Shown one piece after another: positions 50,103 through 58,072 of a stretch of DNA of 64,000 bases; within the stretch, counting starts at the first letter, position 1, and each line of letters begins with the position of its first letter. A program made the translations under genes and the position numbers. Source of the stretch: Solirubrobacteraceae bacterium (GTDB lineage Bacteria > Actinomycetota > Thermoleophilia > Solirubrobacterales > Solirubrobacteraceae); assembly GCA_030447505.1 (NCBI GenBank), contig JAUJOT010000005.1:1-64000 (forward strand), in the 5' to 3' direction. Under the pieces are notes generated by a model. That model ran no database searches and was not told the DNA's origin. It saw nothing but the letters and a program-made list of their open reading frames with translations.

Positions 50103-51404
50103 ATGGCCGAGACGACCGAGCAGACGCCGCACACGCGCACCGCCTCATATCTCGCGGAGCGGGGCGAGGTCGGCCGCGTCCTGCTGCTGTACTCCGGCGG
50201 CCTCGACACGAGCGTGATGCTCAAGTGGATCGCCGACGAGTACGAGGCCGAGGTCCTGACGCTGACGGTCAACCTCGGCCAGCCGGGCGAGGACTACGAC
50301 GTGATCGAGGGCAAGGCGCGGCGGATCGGCGCGGTCGAGTGCTTCACCGTCGACGCGCGCGAGGAGTTCGCCCGCGACTTCGTCCTGCCGGCGATCAAGG
50401 CGAACGCGCTGTACGGCGGCGGCTACCCGCTCTTCACCGCGCTCGGTCGCCCGCTGATCGCCAAGCTGGCGGTCGAGTACGCGCGCCGCACCGGCTGCGA
50501 CACGATCGCCCACGGCTGCACCGGCAAGGGCAACGACCAGGTCCGCATCGAGGCGACGATCGCGACGCTCGCCCCCGAGCTGAAGGTCATCGCGCCGGTG
50601 CGCGGCTGGCAGATGGGCCGCGACGAGGAGATCGAGTACGCGCGCAAGCACGGCATCCCGGTCAAGGGCGGAACGGAGGTCGCGCCGTACTCGATCGACG
50701 ACAACCTCTGGGGTCGCTCGTCTGAGGGGCGCTGGATCGAGGACCTCGCGCACGCGCCCGACGACGACGTCTTCCAGCTCGTGACGCCGCCGGAGCGCGC
50801 GCCAGACGAGCCGCAGGTCGTCGCGATCTCGTTCGAGCACGGCCTGCCGGTGGCGCTCGACGGCGAGCGGCTGGGCCTCGTCGAGCTGCTCGAGCGCGTC
50901 GCCGAGATCGGCGCCCGCCATGGCGTCGGCATCGTCGATCACCTCGAGGATCGCATCGTCGGCCTGAAGGTGCGCGACATCTACGAGGTGCCGGCGGCGG
51001 CGATCGTGATGCCGGCCCACGCCGAGCTGGAGAAGCTCGTCGGCACGATCCACCAGAACCAGTTCAAGCCGGGGCTCGAGCGCCAGTGGGCGTACCTCGT
51101 GTACGCCGGCCTGTGGTGGGAGCCGCTGCGCGGCGACCTCGACGCGTTCATGGACCGCTGCAACGAGCAGGTCACCGGCACGATCGGGATGAAGCTCTAC
51201 AAGGGCTCGGCGCGCGTCGTGACGCGTGCGTCGCCCAACGCCGTCTACGACCAGTCGCTGGCGTCGTTCGGCGAGTCCGGCGGCCTGTTCTCCCAGCAGG
51301 CGTCGCCGGGCTTCATCGAGCTGTGGTCGCTGCAGTCGCGGATGGCGTACCGGCTGCGCGAGCATCTGGACGACGCCGGCTCCGCAGCGTCCTCGGACTC
51401 CTGA
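50103..51404 (+). CDS. argG: Argininosuccinate synthase
   Basis: 433 aa. The ATP-pyrophosphatase loop LLLYSGGLDTSVMLKWIADE and the conserved IAHGCTGKGNDQVRIEATI, EYARKHGIPVKGGTEVAPYS, DDNLWGRSSEGRWIEDL and LKVRDIYEVPAAA segments are all present. It joins citrulline and aspartate using ATP. ATG 50103 is chosen over the in-frame ATG-like start at 50055 because the upstream residues are unconserved and a TAGGCT box lies 10 nt before it. argH is not found downstream; instead small-protein and dnaE genes follow. Confidence 0.96.
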   Translation: MAETTEQTPHTRTASYLAERGEVGRVLLLYSGGLDTSVMLKWIADEYEAEVLTLTVNLGQPGEDYDVIEGKARRIGAVECFTVDAREEFARDFVLPAIKANALYGGGYPLFTALGRPLIAKLAVEYARRTGCDTIAHGCTGKGNDQVRIEATIATLAPELKVIAPVRGWQMGRDEEIEYARKHGIPVKGGTEVAPYSIDDNLWGRSSEGRWIEDLAHAPDDDVFQLVTPPERAPDEPQVVAISFEHGLPVALDGERLGLVELLERVAEIGARHGVGIVDHLEDRIVGLKVRDIYEVPAAAIVMPAHAELEKLVGTIHQNQFKPGLERQWAYLVYAGLWWEPLRGDLDAFMDRCNEQVTGTIGMKLYKGSARVVTRASPNAVYDQSLASFGESGGLFSQQASPGFIELWSLQSRMAYRLREHLDDAGSAASSDS

Positions 51405-51433
51405 GTCCCTGCGTCCACGCTCGCGCCCGCGGG

Positions 51434-51439
51434 TAGCAT
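51434..51439 (+). promoter_or_regulatory. -10 element TAGCAT of the 56-aa protein gene
   Basis: TANNNT hexamer, 7 nt before ATG 51447. Confidence 0.4.
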
Positions 51440-51446
51440 CGGCCGC

Positions 51447-51617
51447 ATGGGTTACAAGATGCTGGGATTCGTCGTATGGCAGGGCGCGCGCTGGTACGCG
51501 CGCCGTCGCGTCAGCCGGATGATGCCGTCGCGCGGTGTGGCGGCGGCGGCGCTCGTCGCGAGCGCGGTGGCGACGGTGGCCGCCGTCGCGGCGACGAAGC
51601 GCGAGTCGCCGCAGTAG
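51447..51617 (+). CDS. Small membrane protein (56 aa)
   Basis: Begins MGYKMLGFVVWQGARWYARR and continues with a basic patch (RRRVSRMMPSRG) and one hydrophobic helix (VAAAALVASAVATVAAVAAT) before KRESPQ. Too short for routine gene calling, but the aromatic-rich N-terminus (Y, F, W, W, Y) is not what a chance GC-rich frame gives, and a TAGCAT box sits 7 nt upstream. It is probably an inner-membrane protein with a cytoplasmic N-terminal amphipathic part. I do not know its function. Confidence 0.65.
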   Translation: MGYKMLGFVVWQGARWYARRRVSRMMPSRGVAAAALVASAVATVAAVAATKRESPQ

Positions 51618-51694
51618 CGCCGGGCGCCGCGGCGAGAGCCGATCCGGCGCTCCCAAATAGCGGGTCTGCCGATCGCGGCGTCCGCCCCGGCACC

Positions 51695-51700
51695 TATCCT
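51695..51700 (+). promoter_or_regulatory. -10 element TATCCT of dnaE
   Basis: TANNNT hexamer, 9 nt before GTG 51710. Confidence 0.42.
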
Positions 51701-51709
51701 GATCGGCCC

Positions 51710-54700
51710 GTGACCGCACCCTCCTGCGTCCATCTGCACGTCCATTCGGAGTACTCGCTGCTCGACGGGGCCTGCAGGATCGATGCCCTCGCGGCGCGCG
51801 CCGCGGCGTTCGGGCAGCCGGCGCTCGGCCTCACCGACCACGGCGTGATGAACGGCGCGATCGAGCACTTCCAGGCCGCCCGCAAGCACGGCATCAAGCC
51901 GATCCTCGGCTGCGAGATCTACCTCGTCGACGATCAGGCGCAGCGCGGCCGCCACGAGCACAACCACCTGACGCTGATCGCCGCCAGCGACGAGGGCTAC
52001 CGCAACCTCGTCAAGCTCTCCAGCGCCGGCTTCCTCGCCGGCCTGAACCGCGGCAAGCCGACCGTCGACCTGAACGTCATCGACCGCCACTCCGAGGGCA
52101 TCGTCGCCCTCACCGGCTGCCTGGCGTCGCGCTTCTGCCAGCGCCTCGTCGCCGACCGCGAGGACGACGCGCGCGCGCACGCCGACGACCTGCTCGAGGT
52201 CTTCGGCCCCGAGGACGTCTACTTCGAGGTCCAGCGCAACGGCCTGCCCGAGCAGGACAAGGCCAACGAGGCGATCGTGAAGATCGCCCGCGAGCTCGGC
52301 CGGCCGCTCGTCGCCACCGCCGACGTGCACTACCTGCGCAAGGAGGACTACCACCACCACACGGCGCTGCTGTGCGTGCAGACGAAATCGACGCTGCGCG
52401 CGCCGAAGATGACGTTCGACACGAACGAGTTCTTCCTGAAGTCCAACGAGGAGATGGGCGACTCGTTCGCGCCGTGGCCCGAGGCGATCGCGTCGACGGT
52501 CGAGATCGCCGAGCGCTGCAACGTCGAGATCGAGCTCGACAAGCAGCTCATCCCGGCCTACCCGACGCCGCACGGCGAGGCCGAGGACGCGTACCTGCGC
52601 GCCCGCGTCGAGGAGGGACTGCGCAAGCGCTACGGCGAGCCGGCGCCGGCCGAGGCCTGCGAGCGCATGGAGATGGAGCTCGAGGTGATCCACCGGATGG
52701 GCTTTGACGCCTACTTCCTGATCGTCTGGGACTTCATCCGCTACGCGAAGTGCAACGGCATCGCCGTCGGTCCCGGCCGCGGGTCGGCGGCCGGCTCGAT
52801 CGTCGCCTACTGCCTGCAGATCACCGACGTCGACCCGCTGCGCTACGACCTGCTCTTCGAGCGCTTCCTCAACCCCGAGCGGGTGTCGATGCCGGACATC
52901 GACATCGACTTCTCGGTGCGCGGCCGCGAGCAGGTGATGCGCTACGTCGTCGAGAAGTACGGACGCGAGTCGGTCGCGCAGATCGTGACCTTCGGCAAGA
53001 TGTTCCCGCGCGCCGCGACGCGCGACGCCGCGCGCGTGCTCGAGCACGACTACGGCGTCGGCGACAAGCTCGCCAAGCTGATCCCCGACCCGATCATGGG
53101 CCGCTCGCCCTCCTTCGAGGACTGCCTGAAGCCGGGCGAGCCGCTCAAGCTCGCGTATGACGCAGATCCGATCGCCAAGCAGATCATCGACGTCGCGCAG
53201 GGCCTCGAGGGGATCGTGCGCAACTCGTCGATCCACGCCGCGGCGGTCGTCATCGCCGAGGGCCCGCTGACCGACATCGTCCCGCTGCAGCTCGCCGACT
53301 CCAACCAGGTCGACGCCGACGGCAACAAGATCTTCAAGATCGTCACGCAGTTCTCGATGAAGCCCGTCGAGCAGCTCGGCCTGCTGAAGATGGACTTCCT
53401 CGGCCTGCGCAACCTCGACGTCATCGAGGACGCGCTCGACATCATCGAGCGCTCGACCGGCGCGCGCCCGGACATGGCCGCGCTGCCGCTCGACGACGAG
53501 CCGACGTACGAGATGCTCGGCGCCGGCGACTCGATCGGCGTCTTCCAGTTCGAGTCGGAGGGCATGCAGAAGGCGCTTCGCAACGTGCGCCCGACGGAGT
53601 TCGACGACCTCGTCGCGCTCGTCGCCCTGTACCGGCCCGGCGCGATGGACCAGATCCCGACGTACGCGCGCGGCAAGCGCAACCCCGAGTCGATCACGTT
53701 CGCCGACGAGCGCCTGCGTCCGATCACGCAGACGACGAAGGGGGTGATCCTCTACCAGGAGCAGGCGATGCAGATCGCCAAGACGTTGGCGGGGTTCAGC
53801 GGTGCGAAGGCCGACGACCTGCGCAAGGCGATCGGCAAGAAGAACCGCGTCGCGATGGCCAAGCTGCAGCCGGAGTTCATCTCGGGCTGTCGTGCGTCGG
53901 GCACGAGCGAGCGCGTCATCGAGCAGCTGTGGGCGACGAACGAGAAGAGCGCGGACTACTCGTTTAACAAGTCCCACGCCGCCTGCTACGCGCTGATCGC
54001 CTACCGCACCGCCTGGCTGAAGGCCAACCACCCGGCCGAGTACATGGCGGCGCTGATCAGCTCGGTCATGTCGACGAAGGACAAGGTCCCCTTCTTCGCG
54101 ACGCAGGCCGAGCAGATGGGAATCGAGATCCTGCCGCCGGACGTCAACGTCTCCGACCACGACTTCGTCGTCTTCGAGGGCAACATCCGCTTCGGCCTGG
54201 ACGCCGTCAAGGGCGTCGGCTACGCCGCCGTCGAGGCGATCAAGGCCGCGCGCGAGGAGGGCGGGCCGTTTCTCTCGATCTGGGACTTCTGCGCGCGCGT
54301 CGACTGTCGGGCGGTGAACAAGAAGGCGATCGAGGCGCTCATCAAGTGCGGCGGGTTCGGCTCCACCGGCGCGACCCGCAAGGGGATGCTCGGCGTGCTC
54401 GAGCAGGCGCAGGCTGCGGGGCAGAAGGCACAGCAGGATGCCGAGATCGGGCAGGGCTCGATCTTCGACGGATTCGACTGGGGCGACTCGAACGCCAACG
54501 GGTCCAGTGCGGCCGACGCGTTCGCCGCGCCGCAGCACCCGCCGATCCCGGCCGAGGAGTTCGAGCAGCCCGAGCTGCTGGCGATCGAGAAGGAGTCGAT
54601 CGGGCTGTTCATCTCGGCGCACCCGCTCAAGCAGGTGCGCGAGGCGCTGCGCGAACGGGTCGACTGCCCGCTCGCCGAGCTCGCCCAGCGCAAGGACAAG

Positions 54701-55240
54701 GACTGGGTCAACGCCGGCGGGATCATCACCGCCGCCAAGAAGATCCGCACGCGCAGCGGCGATCCGATGATGTTCGCCACGCTCGACGACCTCGAGGGCT
54801 GCGTGGAGATCCTCGTCTTCGGCAAGGCGCTGGCCGAGTACGAGGGGGCGCTCGGGGTCGACTCCGTCGTGCTCGTGCGCGGGCGCGTCGACCACAAGGA
54901 TGCCGACAAGACCTGCCTCGTCGTGCAGACCGTCGAGGCCTTCGAGCCGACGCCCGAGGAGGTCGAGCTGGCGAAGGCCACGGCGACGACGCGCAAGCTC
55001 GGTCCGCTGCCGCTGCACCTGCGCATCCGCAACGCCGCCGATCTGCCGTCGACGATCATCGACGACCTCAAGAGCGTGCTCGCGAGCTACCCCGGCGAGT
55101 CGGAGGTCGTGCTCGAGGTGCAGATGCGCTCCGGCGACCCGCGCAGGATCAAGCTCGGGTCGTCCTACAGGGTCGCGACGACGCCGACCCTGCGCGCCGA
55201 GCTCGAGCAGGTGCTCGGCCCCGCGGCGCTCGCGGCCTGA
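51710..55240 (+). CDS. dnaE: DNA polymerase III alpha subunit
   Basis: 1176 aa, the replicative polymerase (DnaE1 type). The PHP domain is at about 5-280 with metal ligands apparently intact (HLHVHSEYSLLDG, LGLTDHGVMNG, LGCEIYLVDD, VATADVHYL), so a PHP 3'-5' proofreading activity as in mycobacterial DnaE1 is plausible. The catalytic core has GPGRGSAAGSIVAYC and PDIDIDFSVRGREQVM (the catalytic Asp pair). The fingers have GVILYQEQAMQIAKTLAGFS. The OB domain is at about 990-1080 (WVNAGGIITAAKKIRTRSGD). It starts at GTG 51710; the frame upstream belongs to the region of the 56-aa gene. Confidence 0.97.
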   Translation: MTAPSCVHLHVHSEYSLLDGACRIDALAARAAAFGQPALGLTDHGVMNGAIEHFQAARKHGIKPILGCEIYLVDDQAQRGRHEHNHLTLIAASDEGYRNLVKLSSAGFLAGLNRGKPTVDLNVIDRHSEGIVALTGCLASRFCQRLVADREDDARAHADDLLEVFGPEDVYFEVQRNGLPEQDKANEAIVKIARELGRPLVATADVHYLRKEDYHHHTALLCVQTKSTLRAPKMTFDTNEFFLKSNEEMGDSFAPWPEAIASTVEIAERCNVEIELDKQLIPAYPTPHGEAEDAYLRARVEEGLRKRYGEPAPAEACERMEMELEVIHRMGFDAYFLIVWDFIRYAKCNGIAVGPGRGSAAGSIVAYCLQITDVDPLRYDLLFERFLNPERVSMPDIDIDFSVRGREQVMRYVVEKYGRESVAQIVTFGKMFPRAATRDAARVLEHDYGVGDKLAKLIPDPIMGRSPSFEDCLKPGEPLKLAYDADPIAKQIIDVAQGLEGIVRNSSIHAAAVVIAEGPLTDIVPLQLADSNQVDADGNKIFKIVTQFSMKPVEQLGLLKMDFLGLRNLDVIEDALDIIERSTGARPDMAALPLDDEPTYEMLGAGDSIGVFQFESEGMQKALRNVRPTEFDDLVALVALYRPGAMDQIPTYARGKRNPESITFADERLRPITQTTKGVILYQEQAMQIAKTLAGFSGAKADDLRKAIGKKNRVAMAKLQPEFISGCRASGTSERVIEQLWATNEKSADYSFNKSHAACYALIAYRTAWLKANHPAEYMAALISSVMSTKDKVPFFATQAEQMGIEILPPDVNVSDHDFVVFEGNIRFGLDAVKGVGYAAVEAIKAAREEGGPFLSIWDFCARVDCRAVNKKAIEALIKCGGFGSTGATRKGMLGVLEQAQAAGQKAQQDAEIGQGSIFDGFDWGDSNANGSSAADAFAAPQHPPIPAEEFEQPELLAIEKESIGLFISAHPLKQVREALRERVDCPLAELAQRKDKDWVNAGGIITAAKKIRTRSGDPMMFATLDDLEGCVEILVFGKALAEYEGALGVDSVVLVRGRVDHKDADKTCLVVQTVEAFEPTPEEVELAKATATTRKLGPLPLHLRIRNAADLPSTIIDDLKSVLASYPGESEVVLEVQMRSGDPRRIKLGSSYRVATTPTLRAELEQVLGPAALAA

Positions 55241-55312
55241 CGCGTGCGTTTGTCGTTATGCGCCGGGTGCGTCGGGTAATCCGCGACGCGATCCCTACGC
55301 GAGGAGCGAATC

Positions 55313-55441
55313 GTGGAACGCGAGCCCGACGTACTGCCCGACGACGACGACCTCGACCTCTTCGGCGACCCGGACGAGGTCGACGGATCGATCGAGGAAG
55401 AGCTCGACGAGCGCCTCGAGGAGGAGCGCCAGGCCGACTGA
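55313..55441 (+). CDS. Small acidic protein (42 aa)
   Basis: GTG 55313 is preceded by GAGGAG at a 6-nt spacing, one of the better ribosome-binding sites here. The product (VEREPDVLPDDDDLDLFGDP, then a Glu-rich helix EEELDERLEEERQAD) is strongly acidic, with a possible short helix, like DNA-mimic or ribosome-associated micro-proteins. It lies just after dnaE. Too short for routine calling; the function is unknown. Confidence 0.55.
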   Translation: MEREPDVLPDDDDLDLFGDPDEVDGSIEEELDERLEEERQAD

Positions 55442-55458
55442 GGGCGCCGATCCGGCGC

Positions 55459-55716
55459 CTACGTGTCCACGCTCGGTGGCGTGACGGGGTTGCGGCCCGG
55501 CTTCTCGTCGAGCTCGCGCGAGCGCAGGACCAGGCCGACGCCGACGAAGACGGCGGCGAGCAGCGCGACGGCGAGCAGTCCGACGGTGATCGGCGAGTTG
55601 GGCACCAGCAGCCAGCCGCCGAGCGCCAGCGCGACGACGGTGAACATGACGGCCGCCTGCCGGAAGGGCAGCGGCGGCTTCTTGGGAAGGTCATAGTCGT
55701 CTCGAAGATCTGTCAT
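55459..55716 (-). CDS. Small two-helix membrane protein (85 aa)
   Basis: MTDLRDDYDLPKKPPLPFRQ is cytoplasmic, followed by two hydrophobic helices (AAVMFTVVALALGGWLLVP and ITVGLLAVALLAAVFVGVGL) joined by a tight NSP turn, then a charged tail (RSRELDEKPGRNPVTPPSV). There is no known motif. It is downstream of nfo on the same strand (31-bp gap), so probably co-transcribed, and convergent with the 42-aa gene. Confidence 0.7.
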   Translation of the reverse strand: MTDLRDDYDLPKKPPLPFRQAAVMFTVVALALGGWLLVPNSPITVGLLAVALLAAVFVGVGLVLRSRELDEKPGRNPVTPPSVDT

Positions 55717-55747
55717 GAGGCTCCGCGTACCCGGCGCGGGCCGATCG

Positions 55748-56632
55748 CTAGCCCTGTCGGCCGCCCGATCGGGCGCGCCGCGCCGCGAGCCCGCGCTCGC
55801 GCAGCGCGCGCGTCAGCGCGAGCTCCTCGGCCGTCGGGCCGCTGCGCTGCGCGCCGGGCGTCTCGAGCACGAGTGGCAGGCCATCGAAGCGCGGCTCGGA
55901 GAGAAACACGGCGCAGCCGTCCTCGCCGAGCTCGCCCTCGCCGACGTTGGCGTGGCGGTCGACGTTCGAGCCCAGCGGCTTCTGCGAGTCGTTGAGGTGC
56001 AGCGAGCCGAGGCGGTCGAGGCCGACCTGCGCAACGCAGTCGTCGAGCACCGCGGCGAGCGCGCCGGCGCTGCGGATCTCATAGCCCGAGGCGAGCAGGT
56101 GGCAGGAGTCCAGGCACAGCCCGAGCCGCGCGTCGCCTCCGGCGGCGTCCATCAGTGCGGCGAGCTCCTCGAACGAGCGCCCGAGCGTGCCGCCCGCACC
56201 GGCGGTGTTCTCGAGGTGCAGCGCGCATCCCTCGCTCTCCGCCAGCGCCTCGGCGATGACCGCTCCGGCGCGCGCGACCGCCTCGCCGACGTCGCCGGTC
56301 TTCGCCGACCCGGCATGCAGGACGACGGCGTGGGCGCCGAGCGCCGCGCCCGCCTGAAGCGACGCGATCAGCGAGCGCAGCGAGTTGGAGCGGATCGTCT
56401 CGTCGTCCGAGGCGCAGTTGAGCAGGTAGACGGCATGGATCAGCAGCGCGTCGATCTCGGAGGCCGCGATCGCGTCGCCAAACGCCTCGATCTCCTCATC
56501 GGAGTACTCGCGCGGCTTCCACGCGCGCGGGTTCTGGTTGAAGATCTGGATCGCGTGCGCGCCGCGCTCGACGCCGCGCGCGACCGCCTTTGCGGGCCCG
56601 CCGGCGGGGGAGACGTGGGCGCCGATCAGCAT
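55748..56632 (-). CDS. nfo: Endonuclease IV (AP endonuclease)
   Basis: 294-aa TIM barrel with the zinc-site signatures of AP endonuclease family 2: LIGAHVSPAGG, HAIQIFNQNPRAWKPRE, LLIHAVYLLNCAS, VVLHAGSAKTGDV, LHLENTAGAGGTLG, GLCLDSCHLLASGY and SLHLNDSQKPLGSNVDRHAN. It nicks DNA at abasic sites in base-excision repair. It is divergent from gltX with a 24-bp gap between start codons; the gltX -10 box lies inside this gap. Confidence 0.95.
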   Translation of the reverse strand: MLIGAHVSPAGGPAKAVARGVERGAHAIQIFNQNPRAWKPREYSDEEIEAFGDAIAASEIDALLIHAVYLLNCASDDETIRSNSLRSLIASLQAGAALGAHAVVLHAGSAKTGDVGEAVARAGAVIAEALAESEGCALHLENTAGAGGTLGRSFEELAALMDAAGGDARLGLCLDSCHLLASGYEIRSAGALAAVLDDCVAQVGLDRLGSLHLNDSQKPLGSNVDRHANVGEGELGEDGCAVFLSEPRFDGLPLVLETPGAQRSGPTAEELALTRALRERGLAARRARSGGRQG

Positions 56633-56642
56633 CGGCGACGAC

Positions 56643-56648
56643 TAGTGT
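56643..56648 (+). promoter_or_regulatory. -10 element TAGTGT of gltX
   Basis: TANNNT hexamer, 8 nt before ATG 56657, within the 24-bp gap to the divergent nfo start. Confidence 0.42.
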
Positions 56649-56656
56649 GACTTCGC

Positions 56657-57982
56657 ATGAGAGTCCGCTTCGCTCCTTCTCCGACCGGCGCGCTGCACGT
56701 CGGCGGCGCCCGTACCGCGCTCTACAACTGGCTGCTCGCGCGGGGCGGCGGGGGGACCCTCGTGCTGCGGATCGAAGATACCGACCGCGAACGCTCGACG
56801 CCCGAGAACGTCGAGCAGATCCTCGACGCACTCGACTGGCTCAGGATCGACTACGACGAGGGGCCGATCAGCCAGGTCGAGCGCAGCGAGCGCCACCAGG
56901 AGCTGCTGCAGACGCTGCTCGACGAGGGCCACGCCTACCGCACGAACGCGACGAAGGAGGACGTCGACGCGTTCAAGGCCGAGCACGGCGCGGATCGCGG
57001 CTACCGCGGCAGCGACGAGGGCGCCGGCGCCGTGCGGCTGCACGTTCCCGACGAGGGGGAGAGCGTCGTGCGCGACGTCATCCGCGGCGACGCGACGTTC
57101 GCCCACGTCCACCTCGACGACCCGGTGATCGCCCGTGCCGACGGCAGCGTCCTCTACAACTTCGCGGTCGCCGTCGACGACATGGACGCCGCCATCACGC
57201 ACGTCGTCCGCGGCGAGGATCACCTCTCCAACACCCCCCGCCAGCTGCTCGTCCTCGAGGCGCTCGGCGCCGGCCCGCCGATCTACGCGCACCTGCCGCT
57301 GCTGCACGGCGCCGACGGCAAGAAGCTCTCCAAGCGCCACGGCGCAGCGTCCGTGCAGGAGCTGCGCGACATGGGCTACCTGCCCGAGGCGCTCGACAAC
57401 TACCTCGCGCTGCTCGGCTGGGGCGCCGAGGACGACGAGACGATCCTCTCGGTCAAGGAGCTGGCGCAGCGCTTCTCACTCGAGCGCGTGTCGAAGAACC
57501 CCGCGCGCTTCGATCATCAGAAGCTGCGCTGGATGAACGGCCGCTACATCCGCGCGCTGCCGACGGATGAGCTGACGGTGCGCCTAGAGCAGTTCACGGG
57601 CCGCAGCGGGCTGCGCGACGCCGTCGCGATCTGCCAGGAGAAGATGCAGACGCTCGCCGACTTCGAGCCGCTCGCCGGGTTCATCTTCGACGGCCCCGCC
57701 GACGATCCCAAGGCACGCGAGAAGTGGCTCGACGAGGACGGGCGGGGGGCGCTCGCCGACGTGCACGCCGCGCTCGAGCCGCTGCACCCGTTCACGCTCG
57801 AGCAGGTGCAGACGGCTTTGGAGGGCGTCGTCGCGGCGCGTGGCGCCAAGCCCAAGCAGGTCTTTCAGCCGATCCGCGTGGCGCTCGCGGGAACGGCGAT
57901 CTCGCCCGGGATCTTCGAGACGCTGACGGTTCTCGGGCGCGACGAATCGCTTGCGCGGATCGCGCGGGCCCTGTACCCATAA
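56657..57982 (+). CDS. gltX: Glutamyl-tRNA synthetase
   Basis: Class I synthetase: the HIGH-type motif FAPSPTGALHVGGART, LRIEDTDRERSTPENVEQIL, FAVAVDDMDAAITHVVRGED and KKLSKRHGAASVQELRDMGY (the KMSKS equivalent is KLSKR). A helical anticodon-binding C-domain follows. At 441 aa it is somewhat shorter than most bacterial GltX (about 470-490) but no motif is missing. As usual in actinobacteria it may also charge tRNA-Gln for amidation. The message is probably leaderless. Confidence 0.96.
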   Translation: MRVRFAPSPTGALHVGGARTALYNWLLARGGGGTLVLRIEDTDRERSTPENVEQILDALDWLRIDYDEGPISQVERSERHQELLQTLLDEGHAYRTNATKEDVDAFKAEHGADRGYRGSDEGAGAVRLHVPDEGESVVRDVIRGDATFAHVHLDDPVIARADGSVLYNFAVAVDDMDAAITHVVRGEDHLSNTPRQLLVLEALGAGPPIYAHLPLLHGADGKKLSKRHGAASVQELRDMGYLPEALDNYLALLGWGAEDDETILSVKELAQRFSLERVSKNPARFDHQKLRWMNGRYIRALPTDELTVRLEQFTGRSGLRDAVAICQEKMQTLADFEPLAGFIFDGPADDPKAREKWLDEDGRGALADVHAALEPLHPFTLEQVQTALEGVVAARGAKPKQVFQPIRVALAGTAISPGIFETLTVLGRDESLARIARALYP

Positions 57983-58072
57983 CGCGTCTGCAGGAGGGCC
58001 TCAACCATCTGTCCGTCGCTGCCGATACGACCTCTGCACCGACGATCCCGACCCGGAAGCAGGGACGCCCTC

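Noticed and set aside
51452-55018. An open frame of nearly 1200 codons on the minus strand
   Set aside because: It is antisense to dnaE, Arg/Leu/Val/Asp-rich with no motif; GC-rich codon bias in dnaE leaves the opposite strand open.
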